From assembly GCA_016868355.1 (NCBI GenBank), contig VGHB01000007.1, positions 62,001-126,000 on the forward strand: 64,000 nucleotides of DNA, written 5' to 3'. Under the pieces are notes generated by a model. The model saw only the letters and a list, made by a program, of their open reading frames with translations, made no database searches and was not told the DNA's origin. A program made the position numbers and the translations under genes. Positions 35,735 through 44,160 of the stretch are shown here, piece by piece (positions within the stretch are counted from its first letter, which is position 1; every line of letters starts with the position of its first letter). Source of the stretch: Betaproteobacteria bacterium (GTDB lineage Bacteria > Pseudomonadota > Gammaproteobacteria > Burkholderiales > Burkholderiaceae_C).

Positions 35735-36970
35735 TCATGCGATGGCCTTCTTCGCGCGAAGGTTCGCAATCGCATCATCGTCCAGGCCGATGATTTCGCG
35801 CAGGATCTCGTCGGTGTGTTCGCCGAGCTTCGGGCCCAGCGAACGGATGCTGCCCGGCGTCTCCGAAAGCCTGGGAACCGGGGCGGGCACAACGACCTGC
35901 TCTCCGCTATCCGGTGCGTCGAATACCAGCAGGTTGCGTCGAGCATGGAACTGGCGGTCGCCGAAGATGTCCGCGATGTTGTTCAGCGGGCCGGCCGGCG
36001 TGTCGGTGGCATAACAGCGGGCTAGCAGTTCCTCGCGGTTCAGGCTGAGGCACCAGTCGCGCACGATTTCATTAACCTCGTGGCGGTGCTCCAAGCGCGT
36101 CCGCTGTTCGCCATAGGTGCTCGTGTGAGCCAGTTCGGGACGCCCCATGGCCTGGCACAGCCTCCCGAAAAGCATGTCGGTGGCACACGACAGCGCGACC
36201 CACTTGCTGTCCTTGGTCGCGAAATGACCGTGCGGCACGGCAAAGTCGTTGTGCGACGAGCCGGCGCGTTCACGTACCAGGCCGTACATCGCGAAGGCAG
36301 GCGCCAGTTCCTCGGTGCAACGGAACACCGACTCGTACAGCGCAGCGTCGACATACTGGCCCTCGCCAGTGGCATCACGGTGCTTCAGCGCCATCAGTAC
36401 ACCCAGGCAGCCGAACAGCCCGGTCATGTAGTCGCCAAGCGTCGTCGAGCCCGGCGTCACCGGCGTCCCCTTGGGCATGCCGGCCAGGTAGGCGATACCG
36501 CCCACCGCGTGCGCCACGCGCGCAAACCCCGGCCGGTCGGCGTAGGGACCCGTCTGGCCGTAACCAGTGACGCGCAGCATCACCAGCCGGGGGTTGATCT
36601 GCCGCAACACCTCCCAGCCCAGACCCCACTTCTCGAGGGTGCCGGTGCGAAAGTTCTCGCACACCACGTCGGCCTCGGCGACGAGCTTCTTGAAAACCTC
36701 GGCGCCCTCGGGCGTGCGCAGTTCCAGCGTGATCGAGCGCTTGTTGCGGCCCTCGCTCAGCCAGGTGAGCGTGTCGCCGCGCACCGACGGCGTGCCGAAG
36801 CGGCGCAGGGCGTCACCGCCATCCGGATGCTCAAGCTTGATCACATCGGCACCGAACTCGCCGAGCAGCGTTGCACAGAAAGGCGCGGCAATGACGGTGG
36901 CCATATCGATCACACGCAGGCCGGCCAGGGGAAGAGGCGTCGATGGCAGGGAGACGGGGGCCGGGCTCAT
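35735..36970 (-). CDS. smtB: succinyl-CoA:(S)-malate CoA-transferase, SmtB-like subunit
   Basis: 411 aa class III CoA-transferase. With SmtA it forms the enzyme that activates (S)-malate with CoA from succinyl-CoA, giving malyl-CoA for Mcl. It shows [37 protein letters not shown] and the active-site region [13 protein letters not shown] with its catalytic Asp. It resembles Chloroflexus SmtB more than SmtA in its N-terminus ([13 protein letters not shown]) and in [18 protein letters not shown]. It lies 58 bp before mct and 16 bp after smtA. Assignment to B rather than A is by recollected similarity. Confidence 0.9.
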   Translation of the reverse strand: MSPAPVSLPSTPLPLAGLRVIDMATVIAAPFCATLLGEFGADVIKLEHPDGGDALRRFGTPSVRGDTLTWLSEGRNKRSITLELRTPEGAEVFKKLVAEADVVCENFRTGTLEKWGLGWEVLRQINPRLVMLRVTGYGQTGPYADRPGFARVAHAVGGIAYLAGMPKGTPVTPGSTTLGDYMTGLFGCLGVLMALKHRDATGEGQYVDAALYESVFRCTEELAPAFAMYGLVRERAGSSHNDFAVPHGHFATKDSKWVALSCATDMLFGRLCQAMGRPELAHTSTYGEQRTRLEHRHEVNEIVRDWCLSLNREELLARCYATDTPAGPLNNIADIFGDRQFHARRNLLVFDAPDSGEQVVVPAPVPRLSETPGSIRSLGPKLGEHTDEILREIIGLDDDAIANLRAKKAIA

Positions 36971-36986
36971 GAGAGGCTCCTCGCGT

Positions 36987-38219
36987 TCACACGATGCGCT
37001 GCTGGCGCAGCCGCTGGAGATCTTCCGCCTGCATTCCGAGCAAGTCTTGCAGCACTTCGGCGGTGGCGTTGCCCAGCGTAGGGCCCAGGTTGGTGATGCG
37101 TCCGGGCGTAGCCGACAGCTTGGGGATTACGTTGGGCACCACCACCTCGCCCAGCCCGTAGGCGGGCATGCGCGCGAGGTCGTCGCGAGCGGCGAAGTGC
37201 TCGTCGGCGAAGATGTCAGCGATTGAGTTGACTTTGCCCACCGGGACCTCGGCGTCGAGGCACTTCTGCAACACCTCGTTACGTTCCATCGAACCCACCC
37301 AGGCGGTAACGGTACGGTTAACCTCGTCGCGCGCGGCGAGCCGCTTACGCTGGTCGCCCCACTTCGATGCCGAGGCGAGCTCAGGCTCGCCCATTGCCTG
37401 CGCCAGTCGCTCGAACATCTTGTCGGTGGTGCAGGCGATCGCGATCCACTTGTCGTTGGCGGTCTTGAAGTGGCCATGCGGGCAGGCTACAAAGCTGCCC
37501 GAGCCCTCGCGCTCACGTACTGTGCCGTGTAGGCCGTAGGCTGCGGCGATCTCCTCGAGCACGCGAAACACTGTCTCGTAGATGCCCACGTCGATGACCT
37601 GGCCGCGACCGGTGCGTTCGGCATGGCGCAGCGCAACCATCACGCCGATCGAGCCGAATAGGCTGGCAATGTAGTCGCCAAGCGGTACCGTGCCGGGCAA
37701 TACAGGAGTCTCGCCCGGGAAGCCGGCCAGGTAATTGAGCCCACCGAAGGCCTGCGCGATGTGCGCGAAGCCGCTGCGACGGCGGTACGGGCCAGTCTGG
37801 CCGTAGCCGGTGACACGCAGCATCACGAGCTTCGGGTTGCGCGCACGGATCGCATCCCAGGTTAGCCCCCAGCTTTCGAAGGTGCCCGGGCGGAAGTTCT
37901 CGACCAGCACGTCGCTTTTCTCGAGCAGGCGCATGAAGAGTTCCGCGCCCTCGGGCTGCAGCAGGTCAATCGTCACTGAGCGCTTGTTGCGGCTCTCGCT
38001 CAGCCAAGCGAGCGTGGCATCAGGGCGTTCGGTAGCCGTACCGAACCGGCGCATCGGGTCGCCGCCGATCGGGTGTTCGACCTTGATCACCTCGGCACCG
38101 AATTCGGCCAGCAAGGTCGCAGCGAATGGGCCAGCCAGGAAGTTGCCGACGTCGACCACGCGCACGCCGGCTAGCGGCATAGGCGCAGCAACTGTGTGGG
38201 GGTCAGTGGAGGTACTCAC
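36987..38219 (-). CDS. smtA: succinyl-CoA:(S)-malate CoA-transferase, SmtA-like subunit
   Basis: About 410 aa class III CoA-transferase, paralogous to the next gene: [48 protein letters not shown] with the catalytic Asp, and [12 protein letters not shown]. The [12 protein letters not shown] start matches SmtA. First gene of the seven-gene minus-strand operon. The start is uncertain: GTG 38219 gives a length equal to its paralogue and is preferred, GTG 38231 and ATG 38180 are alternatives, and none has a strong ribosome-binding site. The frame remains open further upstream but runs into the divergent promoter region. Confidence 0.88.
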   Translation of the reverse strand: MSTSTDPHTVAAPMPLAGVRVVDVGNFLAGPFAATLLAEFGAEVIKVEHPIGGDPMRRFGTATERPDATLAWLSESRNKRSVTIDLLQPEGAELFMRLLEKSDVLVENFRPGTFESWGLTWDAIRARNPKLVMLRVTGYGQTGPYRRRSGFAHIAQAFGGLNYLAGFPGETPVLPGTVPLGDYIASLFGSIGVMVALRHAERTGRGQVIDVGIYETVFRVLEEIAAAYGLHGTVREREGSGSFVACPHGHFKTANDKWIAIACTTDKMFERLAQAMGEPELASASKWGDQRKRLAARDEVNRTVTAWVGSMERNEVLQKCLDAEVPVGKVNSIADIFADEHFAARDDLARMPAYGLGEVVVPNVIPKLSATPGRITNLGPTLGNATAEVLQDLLGMQAEDLQRLRQQRIV

Positions 38220-38329
38220 GTCGAGTGTCACAAAACTACAACGGAGGTTAGGCTTGCGTCGGCGGGTCTGAGACGGGTGTAATCCCCAAGAATCGCTAAG
38301 AATTACTGAACCAACCATAGGAAACGCTG
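38220..38329. promoter_or_regulatory. divergent smtA/meh control region
   Basis: 110-bp gap between the two divergent arms of the 3-hydroxypropionate cluster, next to a LysR-type regulator gene. It contains an interrupted dyad TAAT-N18-ATTA (38280-38305) and a repeated AGAAT within it, both compatible with LysR-type binding. No promoter boxes could be fixed by eye. Confidence 0.45.
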
Positions 38330-39169
38330 ATGGATCAAGATTTCCGTGAATGGATCGGACGGACCGAGGAGGTTCATGACCCGCTGCCATTCACGCAGGC
38401 ACAGGCAGCCCAGGCGGCACTCGGCGACACCTCGCAGCCGATCATCGACGGCATGCCTTTGCCGCTGCCGTGGCACTGGTTTCACTTCTTGCCACGGGCA
38501 CCGCAGGCCGAGCTCGACGACGATGGTCACCCTAAACGCGGCGGCTTCCTGCCCCCGATTCCGCTGCCGCGGCGCATGTTCGCCGGCGCGCGGCTTCAGG
38601 TGCACCGGCCGCTGGTGGTGGGCGTGCCCGCGGTGCGCCTTGGCACCCTGCGGGATGTAGCGCATAAGGCCGGCAAGAGCGGCGCGCTCGCCTTCGTTAC
38701 CGTGTCGTACCGTTTCGAACAGCGCGGAGCTCTGTGCCTGGAGGAGGAGCAGGACATCGTCTACCGCGAACCTGGTGCGCCGGTGTCGGCGCCGGTGCCG
38801 GGCCCGCAGCCGGCGCTGCCTGCGGGCAGCACCGTGCGCACCGTGCTGCCGGACTCGCGCCTGCTTTTCCGCTTCTCCGCGCTGACCTTTAACGCACACC
38901 GCATTCACTACGACCGCGACTACGCGACCGGCGTCGAGGGCTACCCAGGCCTGGTTGTGCACGGGCCGCTGACGGCCGTGCTGCTCCTGCAACTCGCGCG
39001 CCAGACCACGACACGGCCGATCGCCGGCTTCAGCTTCCGCGGCCAGGCGCCGCTGTTCGACTGCGGGCCGGTGCGGCTGGCCGCCAGCCCAGACGGCGAC
39101 CGCCTGAGCCTTGCCGCGCACGGGCCAGACGGTGCGCTGGCGCTGTCAGCCCAGGCAACGCTAGGCTGA
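38330..39169 (+). CDS. meh: mesaconyl-C4-CoA hydratase
   Basis: 279 aa FAS1-type/MaoC-like double hot-dog hydratase that converts mesaconyl-C4-CoA to (S)-citramalyl-CoA, the last step before Mcl yields acetyl-CoA and pyruvate. Features: LPWHWFHFLPRAPQAEL-like N-terminal half (HWFHFLP), FLPPIPLPRRMFAGARL, and the active-site FNAHRIHYDRDYA around residues 190-202 followed by GYPGLVVHGPLTA. AGGA lies 8 nt upstream of the ATG. Transcribed divergently from smtA and only 8 bp before the LysR gene. Confidence 0.92.
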   Translation: MDQDFREWIGRTEEVHDPLPFTQAQAAQAALGDTSQPIIDGMPLPLPWHWFHFLPRAPQAELDDDGHPKRGGFLPPIPLPRRMFAGARLQVHRPLVVGVPAVRLGTLRDVAHKAGKSGALAFVTVSYRFEQRGALCLEEEQDIVYREPGAPVSAPVPGPQPALPAGSTVRTVLPDSRLLFRFSALTFNAHRIHYDRDYATGVEGYPGLVVHGPLTAVLLLQLARQTTTRPIAGFSFRGQAPLFDCGPVRLAASPDGDRLSLAAHGPDGALALSAQATLG

Positions 39170-39177
39170 CAACGCCC

Positions 39178-40122
39178 ATGGCCGCGCCACCGCCGTCCGC
39201 CAAGAGCTTGCCGGGTTCGGCGATGCACGTGACGTTGCGCCAGCTGCGCATCTTCGACGCAGTGGCAAGGCACGGCTCGATCTCGCGCGCGGCCGCTGAA
39301 CTGCACCTGACGCAGCCGGCGGTGTCAATGCAGGTGAAGCAACTTGAGTCGCTGGTCGGGCTGAGCCTGGTCGAGCAGATCGGCAAACGGCTGTTTCTCA
39401 CCCAGGCCGGCACGGAACTGCGCGAGCACGCACGTGATATTTCGATGCGCGTCGGCGACCTCGGCGCAGCGATGGACCAGCTTCGCGGCCTTGAGCGCGG
39501 ACTGCTTCGCCTGGCGGTGGTATCGACCGCGAACTACTTCCTGCCCAGCATCATTGCCGACTTCAGCCGCCGCCACCCGGGCGTGCGGGTCAGCCTGCAG
39601 GTGGCTAACCGCGAGGTCGTACTCGCCTCGCTGGCCGCCAACACGACCGACCTCGCGATCACGGGCCGGCCGCCGGACAGCCCGGACATCGTCGCACAAC
39701 ACTTCATGGATAACCCGCTGGTCGTCATCGCACCGCCAGAACACCCCCTCGTGGGCTGCGGGACAGTGCCGCTGGCGCGGCTGGCGCGCGAAACCCTGGT
39801 AGTGCGCGAACCCGGCTCGGGCACGCGCGCCGCGATGGAGCGTCACTTCGCAGCCCATGGCCTGGAGGTGAGGCCGGGTTGCGAACTCGGAACCAACGAG
39901 GCGCTAAAGCAAGCGGTACGCGCAGGCCTTGGCCTGGGTATGGTCTCGCTGCAGACCATTGAACTCGAGCTTGCAGCGCGATGCCTGGTCGCGCTGCCAA
40001 TCGAGGGCTTCCCGATCGTGCGCCAGTGGTACGTGGTGCACCGCACGCGCGGGCGGCTCTCCGCCGCGGCGCAGATCTTTCGCGGCATGCTGCTGGCACT
40101 CGATCCGGCCTCTGGCGGCTAA
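39178..40122 (+). CDS. LysR-type transcriptional regulator (CbbR-like)
   Basis: 314 aa. The N-terminal winged helix is clear (LRQLRIFDAVARHGSISRAA; QPAVSMQVKQLESLVG), and the effector domain is close in style to CbbR regulators of carbon fixation (GLLRLAVVSTANYFLPSIIADF). It lies directly downstream of meh and next to the smtA/meh promoter region, so it probably controls the whole cluster. ATG 39178 is taken; ATG 39223 gives a shorter protein starting just before the HTH and is equally plausible. A terminator follows at 40161. Confidence 0.9.
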   Translation: MAAPPPSAKSLPGSAMHVTLRQLRIFDAVARHGSISRAAAELHLTQPAVSMQVKQLESLVGLSLVEQIGKRLFLTQAGTELREHARDISMRVGDLGAAMDQLRGLERGLLRLAVVSTANYFLPSIIADFSRRHPGVRVSLQVANREVVLASLAANTTDLAITGRPPDSPDIVAQHFMDNPLVVIAPPEHPLVGCGTVPLARLARETLVVREPGSGTRAAMERHFAAHGLEVRPGCELGTNEALKQAVRAGLGLGMVSLQTIELELAARCLVALPIEGFPIVRQWYVVHRTRGRLSAAAQIFRGMLLALDPASGG

Positions 40123-40160
40123 GGCGCGCCTTGCGCTTGTCAAGGTTAGCCGCAAGGGCG

Positions 40161-40186
40161 GCCCCGCACCACGCGGGGCTTTTTGC
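40161..40186 (+). terminator. rho-independent terminator after the LysR gene
   Basis: GCCCCGC-ACCAC-GCGGGGC stem-loop (7 bp) followed by TTTTTGC. Part of the inverted repeat shared with 51370-51409, where it serves as the terminator of tRNA-Ser. Confidence 0.8.
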
Positions 40187-40270
40187 TGTGGGCTCCTGAC
40201 TGACCCGATGGCAACCCACCCCCGAAATCCGTCTCAAACCCCGTTTCGTCTAAGAACCTCCTGACTTTTT
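40161..40270 (+). repeat. left arm of a diverged ~110-bp inverted repeat
   Basis: Two blocks match the reverse complement of 51301-51409: 40 bp at 40161-40200 (two mismatches with 51370-51409) and a looser block at 40229-40270 (common core ACCTCCTGACTTTT). The middle has diverged. The arms point inward around 11 kb. Confidence 0.6.
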
Positions 40271-40282
40271 GTCCGCGGTGCG

Positions 40283-40433
40283 GCTTCGTGCCCAACTCCG
40301 CCTGCTTGAGCGCAAATGCGGTCTGCTCCTCGGTAAACCTGCTCTTCTTCACAACATGTGCTCATTTTCATCAGATGAAAAGTCATGCCGGATTCTCTAC
40401 TTTTGAGTGGTCAGGTTTTTCGGGTCAGGGTCA
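40283..40433 (-). mobile_element. IS3-family remnant: terminal repeat plus start of orfA
   Basis: The minus frame from GTG 40352 reads MKKSRFTEEQTAFALKQAEL then GTK, the start of an IS3-family OrfA, and then departs from the family into unrelated residues at about 40283. Upstream lies a terminal-repeat-like sequence (TGACCCTGACCCGAAAAACC) ending at 40433, which supplies the TGA stop of thrH. No OrfB remains, so the element is dead. Confidence 0.75.
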
Positions 40434-41033
40434 CAGCTCCGCCTTCAGCCGCGCCATCAGATCCGCGTGCCGCTCCAGCGCCGGGAACTGCGGGAACTCG
40501 CGCTTCACATTCTCGGGCGCGTGCAGCAGGAAACCCTTGTCCGCCTGGAGCAGCATTGAGGTGTCGTTGTAGGAGTCGCCGGCGGAAAGGACGCGGTAAT
40601 TCAGCAGTTGCAACGCATGGACGGACTGGCGTTTCTGGTCGGCCATGCGGAGCTGGTAGCCGGTGATGCGGTCATTCTCCACCCGCAGCCGGTGGCAGAA
40701 CAGCGTCGGCCAGCCGAGCTGGCGCATGAGCGGCTGGGCGAACTGCTCGAAGGTGTCGCTCAGGATGATGACCTGGGTGAGCGCGCGCAGCTCGTCAAGG
40801 AACTCCTTGCCCCCCGGCAGGGGGGCGAGCGTGCCGATGACCGCCTGGATGTCCGAGAGCTTGATGCCGTGCTGGTCGAGGATACCGATGCGGTAGCGCA
40901 TGAGCTTATCGTAATCAGGCTCATCGCGCGTGGTGCGGCGCAGGGAGGGAATGCCGGTCTTCTCGGCGACGGCGATCCAAATCTCGGGCACCAGCACGCC
41001 TTCCAGATCCAAGGTGACGATGGTCTGTTTCAC
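40431..41033 (-). CDS. thrH: ThrH: phosphoserine phosphatase / homoserine phosphotransferase
   Basis: 200 aa HAD-superfamily enzyme. It shows TLDLEGVLVPEIWIAVAEKTG, where the DxE variant of HAD motif I is typical of ThrH rather than SerB. Also seen are ILSDTFEQF (motif II) and SAGDSYNDTSML (motif IV). It dephosphorylates phosphoserine or transfers phosphate to homoserine. GTG 41033 gives the normal N-terminus; the 39 upstream in-frame codons lack family resemblance. Its stop codon is formed by the IS3 remnant end, so the last residues may differ from the ancestral gene. Confidence 0.88.
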   Translation of the reverse strand: MKQTIVTLDLEGVLVPEIWIAVAEKTGIPSLRRTTRDEPDYDKLMRYRIGILDQHGIKLSDIQAVIGTLAPLPGGKEFLDELRALTQVIILSDTFEQFAQPLMRQLGWPTLFCHRLRVENDRITGYQLRMADQKRQSVHALQLLNYRVLSAGDSYNDTSMLLQADKGFLLHAPENVKREFPQFPALERHADLMARLKAEL

Positions 41034-41626
41034 GGCGCGGGAGAGTGCGGACGGAGGCGGGATAAGTCGAGCGTGTAGGCGGGGTTTGACTCTTCGCGGA
41101 ATGGACGGAGGCAACACCCCGGAATTACGCTTTTTAGCGGCGCAGGGCACAGGTTAGCAGACTGCAGCGCCGAAGTGCTGCCGGTCGAAGCTGCGCGCCG
41201 AGTGGGCGCGGCGTTGCCGAATGAGGTTCAACCCTGGGATCGAGGCAGCAAATCGAGGCCAGAGCAGCGCCGGGGGAGCGGCGTGGCGCTCCGAATGGGC
41301 ACCTCTGCCACGATCTTGCTGCCGCAGATGTCCCGTCCTGCCGGGTCGCGGCCCGGTCGTCGGGCCTTGCGGGAGCGTTTGAAATTCCTATGCGCCGGCC
41401 ATAGCGCGGAAACATCTCGCCTGCTCGGGCTGGTCACCGACCTGATCCGCGCGCGAGCCGACCTCCTCCAATGGGCAGGCGGTCGTGCGACCGGTCCGCA
41501 ACGTCTCACGGAATCCACGATCTGCGAACCATGGTTCCCAGCGCCGCGAACCACGGGCCGCCCGATCGCTCCCGGACGGCGCTGCTCCTAGAGTGCACAG
41601 ATCCGCCGCCTCCACATGTCCTGCCC
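41034..41626. other. 593-bp gap without a recognised gene
   Basis: Only short frames with no recognisable domain. One plus frame reads LGLVTDLIRARADLL, faintly like the N-terminus of IS-encoded integrases, but this is too weak to call. It presumably includes the promoters of thrH and the ABC operon. Confidence 0.4.
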
Positions 41627-43147
41627 ATGCATCTGCTCCTGTCCGGTATCGGCAAGCGCTTCGGCGCCGTGCAGGCCGTGGTTGATGCGGACCTGGAGAT
41701 CCGCCCCGGCGAGGTGCTGTCCCTTCTGGGCGAGAACGGGGCTGGCAAGAGCACGCTGATGAAGCTGCTGTACGGCGTCCACCGCCCTGACGCTGGCAGC
41801 ATCACGATCGACGGCCGGCCGATGTCGATCGACTCCCCGCGGACCGCGGTGGCTCTGGGCATCGGCATGGTGTTCCAGCAGTCGACCCTGATCCCGGCAT
41901 TGAGCGTGCGCGAAAACCTCGTGCTCGCCCTCGGCGAGGGCCGCTGGTGGATCGGTCGGCGGGGGCAGGCGCTGCGCGCGCTCGACGAGCGGCTGCAAGC
42001 CCTCGCGCCGGGCGTCGACCCCGAGGCGGCGGTGGCGGAGTTGAGCCTGAGCCAGCTGCAGTTGGTCGAGCTCGTCAAGCTGCGGCTGCGCGCGGCGCGC
42101 TGCGTCGTCCTTGACGAGCCCAGCGCGGCCCTGGCGCCCGCGGAGGCGCAGCGCCTGTGGTCGCTGATCCGCGCGCTCGCCGCCGACGGCGTCGCCGTTG
42201 TGTTGATCACCCACAAGCTGGCCGACGTGCGGGCCTGCGCCGACCGTGTCGCGGTGATGCGCGCGGGCCGGGTCGTCGCCCAGGTCGGCGCCGCCGACGC
42301 GGATGACGACCGCATCGTCGGCTGGATGGTCGGCGAGGCGCCGCCTGCGGTGCGCGCACCGTCCGGGTCGCCGGCCTCGCGGCCGCCGCGGCTGTGGATC
42401 AAGGACGTCAGCGTTGGCGTCGCGCGCGGCATCGACCTGCAGGTGCGCGCTGGCGAGATCCTCGGCCTCGCAGGCATTTCCGGCGGCGGGCAGGCCGAGC
42501 TCGCCGAGGCGATCGCCGGCGCCCGCCCGATCGACGCCGGCGAGGTCATCCTCGACGGCGAGCTGCTGCGCGCGCCACGCCGCGCGCCGTCGCCGTCGTC
42601 GCGCCTCGGCGTGATCCCGGCCGAGCCGCTGCGCAACGCGGTCGCGCCGGCCCTCTCGCTAGGCGTGAATCTGGCGCTGCGGCGCTTCGGCGAGCTGCCG
42701 TTCCGGGTCGACCGGGCCGCGCTCGAGCGCCAGGCGGCCCAGCTGCTCGAGCGCTTTGCCGTGCGGCCCGCTGACCCGGCGGCACCGGCCGGCAGCCTGT
42801 CGGGCGGCAACCTGCAGAAGCTGGTCGCCGCGCGCGAGCTATCGCAGCGCCCGGCGGCGGTGGTCGCTTGCTACCCGACGATGGGGCTGGACGTGACCGC
42901 GACGGCGCAGGTTTACGAAACCCTGTTCGGCCTCGCAGGCGACGGCACTGCGGTGCTATGGATCTCGGAGGATCTGGACGACCTGCTGCATTATGCACAC
43001 CGCATCGCGGTAATGTTCGAGGGCCGCGTCGTGCGCGTCCTCGACGCCGCACAGACCACCGCCTTCGAGCTCGGCGCGTGGATGACCGGCCTGGCGGGGC
43101 CCGTCGGGCGCGCGGCGGCTGGATCGTCCGACGAGGTGTTCGCTTGA
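41627..43147 (+). CDS. ABC transporter ATPase, nucleoside/BMP type (two NBDs)
   Basis: 506 aa with two fused nucleotide-binding domains. The first has Walker A GENGAGKS near 36 and Walker B CVVLDEPSAAL with a degenerate signature (ELSLSQLQ). The second has a degenerate Walker A (GISGGGQAELAEA) but a good signature LSGGNLQK. This asymmetry is normal for sugar/purine-nucleoside importers of the BMP class. It heads an operon with two permeases and a substrate-binding protein. ATG 41627 has no clear ribosome-binding site, but it precedes the family-typical start. Confidence 0.9.
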   Translation: MHLLLSGIGKRFGAVQAVVDADLEIRPGEVLSLLGENGAGKSTLMKLLYGVHRPDAGSITIDGRPMSIDSPRTAVALGIGMVFQQSTLIPALSVRENLVLALGEGRWWIGRRGQALRALDERLQALAPGVDPEAAVAELSLSQLQLVELVKLRLRAARCVVLDEPSAALAPAEAQRLWSLIRALAADGVAVVLITHKLADVRACADRVAVMRAGRVVAQVGAADADDDRIVGWMVGEAPPAVRAPSGSPASRPPRLWIKDVSVGVARGIDLQVRAGEILGLAGISGGGQAELAEAIAGARPIDAGEVILDGELLRAPRRAPSPSSRLGVIPAEPLRNAVAPALSLGVNLALRRFGELPFRVDRAALERQAAQLLERFAVRPADPAAPAGSLSGGNLQKLVAARELSQRPAAVVACYPTMGLDVTATAQVYETLFGLAGDGTAVLWISEDLDDLLHYAHRIAVMFEGRVVRVLDAAQTTAFELGAWMTGLAGPVGRAAAGSSDEVFA

Positions 43148-44160
43148 GCCGGTCGGCCGTCCGCGACGCGCTGCGCGGCCTGCTGCTGTTCCTTGTGCTG
43201 GCCAGCACCTTCTTCCTGCTGATTGGCCGCGATCCGGTCTCGATGTTCGGCGCGATCCTCACAGCGGCGGCCGGCAGCGGCTACGCGGTTGGCGAATCGC
43301 TGGTACGAGCGACGCCAATCCTGCTGTGCGCGCTGGCCACGCTGGTGCCGGCGCGGCTCGGGCTGATCTCGGTCGGCGCTGAAGGGCAGCTCTACGCTGG
43401 CGCGATCGCCGGCACCGGCGTGATGATCGCCTGGGCCGGGCCGCCGCCGTTGCTGCTGCCGGCCGTGGTGCTGGGCGGCATGGCCGGGGGCGCGCTCTGG
43501 GCGCTGCTACCGGCGCTGCTGCGCAACGCAGCCGGCGTCAACGAGACGATCTCGACGCTGATGCTCAACTTCGTCGCGGCTCTTGCCGTCACCTGGCTGG
43601 TCTACGGCGCCTGGAAGAACCCGCAAAGCCAGGGCTGGCCAGCGACGGTCGAGTTCCCGGACATTGCCCGCCTGCCGACGCTCGGCGACAGCCGCGTTCA
43701 TGCCGGACTCTTGATCGCGCTGGCCGCGGCGGTACTGCTTGCCTGGCTGCTCGGACGGACGCGCTGGGGGCTCGGCCTCGATGTGCTGTGCAGCAACCCG
43801 CGGCTCGACTCCGTCACCAGCCTGAGCCTCGCGCGCCAGGTGCTGCTGACGATGGCCGTCGGCGGCACGCTCGCCGGGCTGGCCGGCATCGCTGAGGCCT
43901 CGGTGGTGCAGGGGCGCCTGCAGTCGGACCTCGCCCAGGGCGCCGGCCTCAGCGGCTTCCTCGTTGCATGGCTGGCGGGCAACCGCGTCGGCCGCACGGT
44001 GTGGATCGCGCTCGGGGTTGGCGCGCTGCTCGCGTCGGGCGACGGCCTGCAGATGAGCGAACGCGTGCCGTCGTCGGTCACGCTCGTCGTGCAGGGGCTG
44101 CTGTTCGTCGCAGCGCTCGGCGCGGCGGCGCATCGGGATCGGGGGACGCGCCATGTCTAG
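43144..44160 (+). CDS. ABC transporter permease 1 (BPD_transp_2)
   Basis: 338 aa inner-membrane permease of the branched-chain/sugar/nucleoside type, with about 8-10 helices. Family run GLISVGAEGQLYAGAIAGT and NETISTLMLNFVAALAV. TTG 43144 is used as start: it overlaps the ATPase stop (TTGA), has GAGG 8 nt upstream, and no ATG or GTG is available in frame. The reading frame upstream is only the shadow of the ATPase gene. Confidence 0.88.
   Translation: MSRSAVRDALRGLLLFLVLASTFFLLIGRDPVSMFGAILTAAAGSGYAVGESLVRATPILLCALATLVPARLGLISVGAEGQLYAGAIAGTGVMIAWAGPPPLLLPAVVLGGMAGGALWALLPALLRNAAGVNETISTLMLNFVAALAVTWLVYGAWKNPQSQGWPATVEFPDIARLPTLGDSRVHAGLLIALAAAVLLAWLLGRTRWGLGLDVLCSNPRLDSVTSLSLARQVLLTMAVGGTLAGLAGIAEASVVQGRLQSDLAQGAGLSGFLVAWLAGNRVGRTVWIALGVGALLASGDGLQMSERVPSSVTLVVQGLLFVAALGAAAHRDRGTRHV

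Noticed and set aside
41175-41591. Plus-strand 138-codon frame with LGLVTDLIRARADLL
   Set aside because: Faint likeness to the N-terminus of IS integrases in one short stretch; the rest is unrelated and there is no ribosome-binding site.
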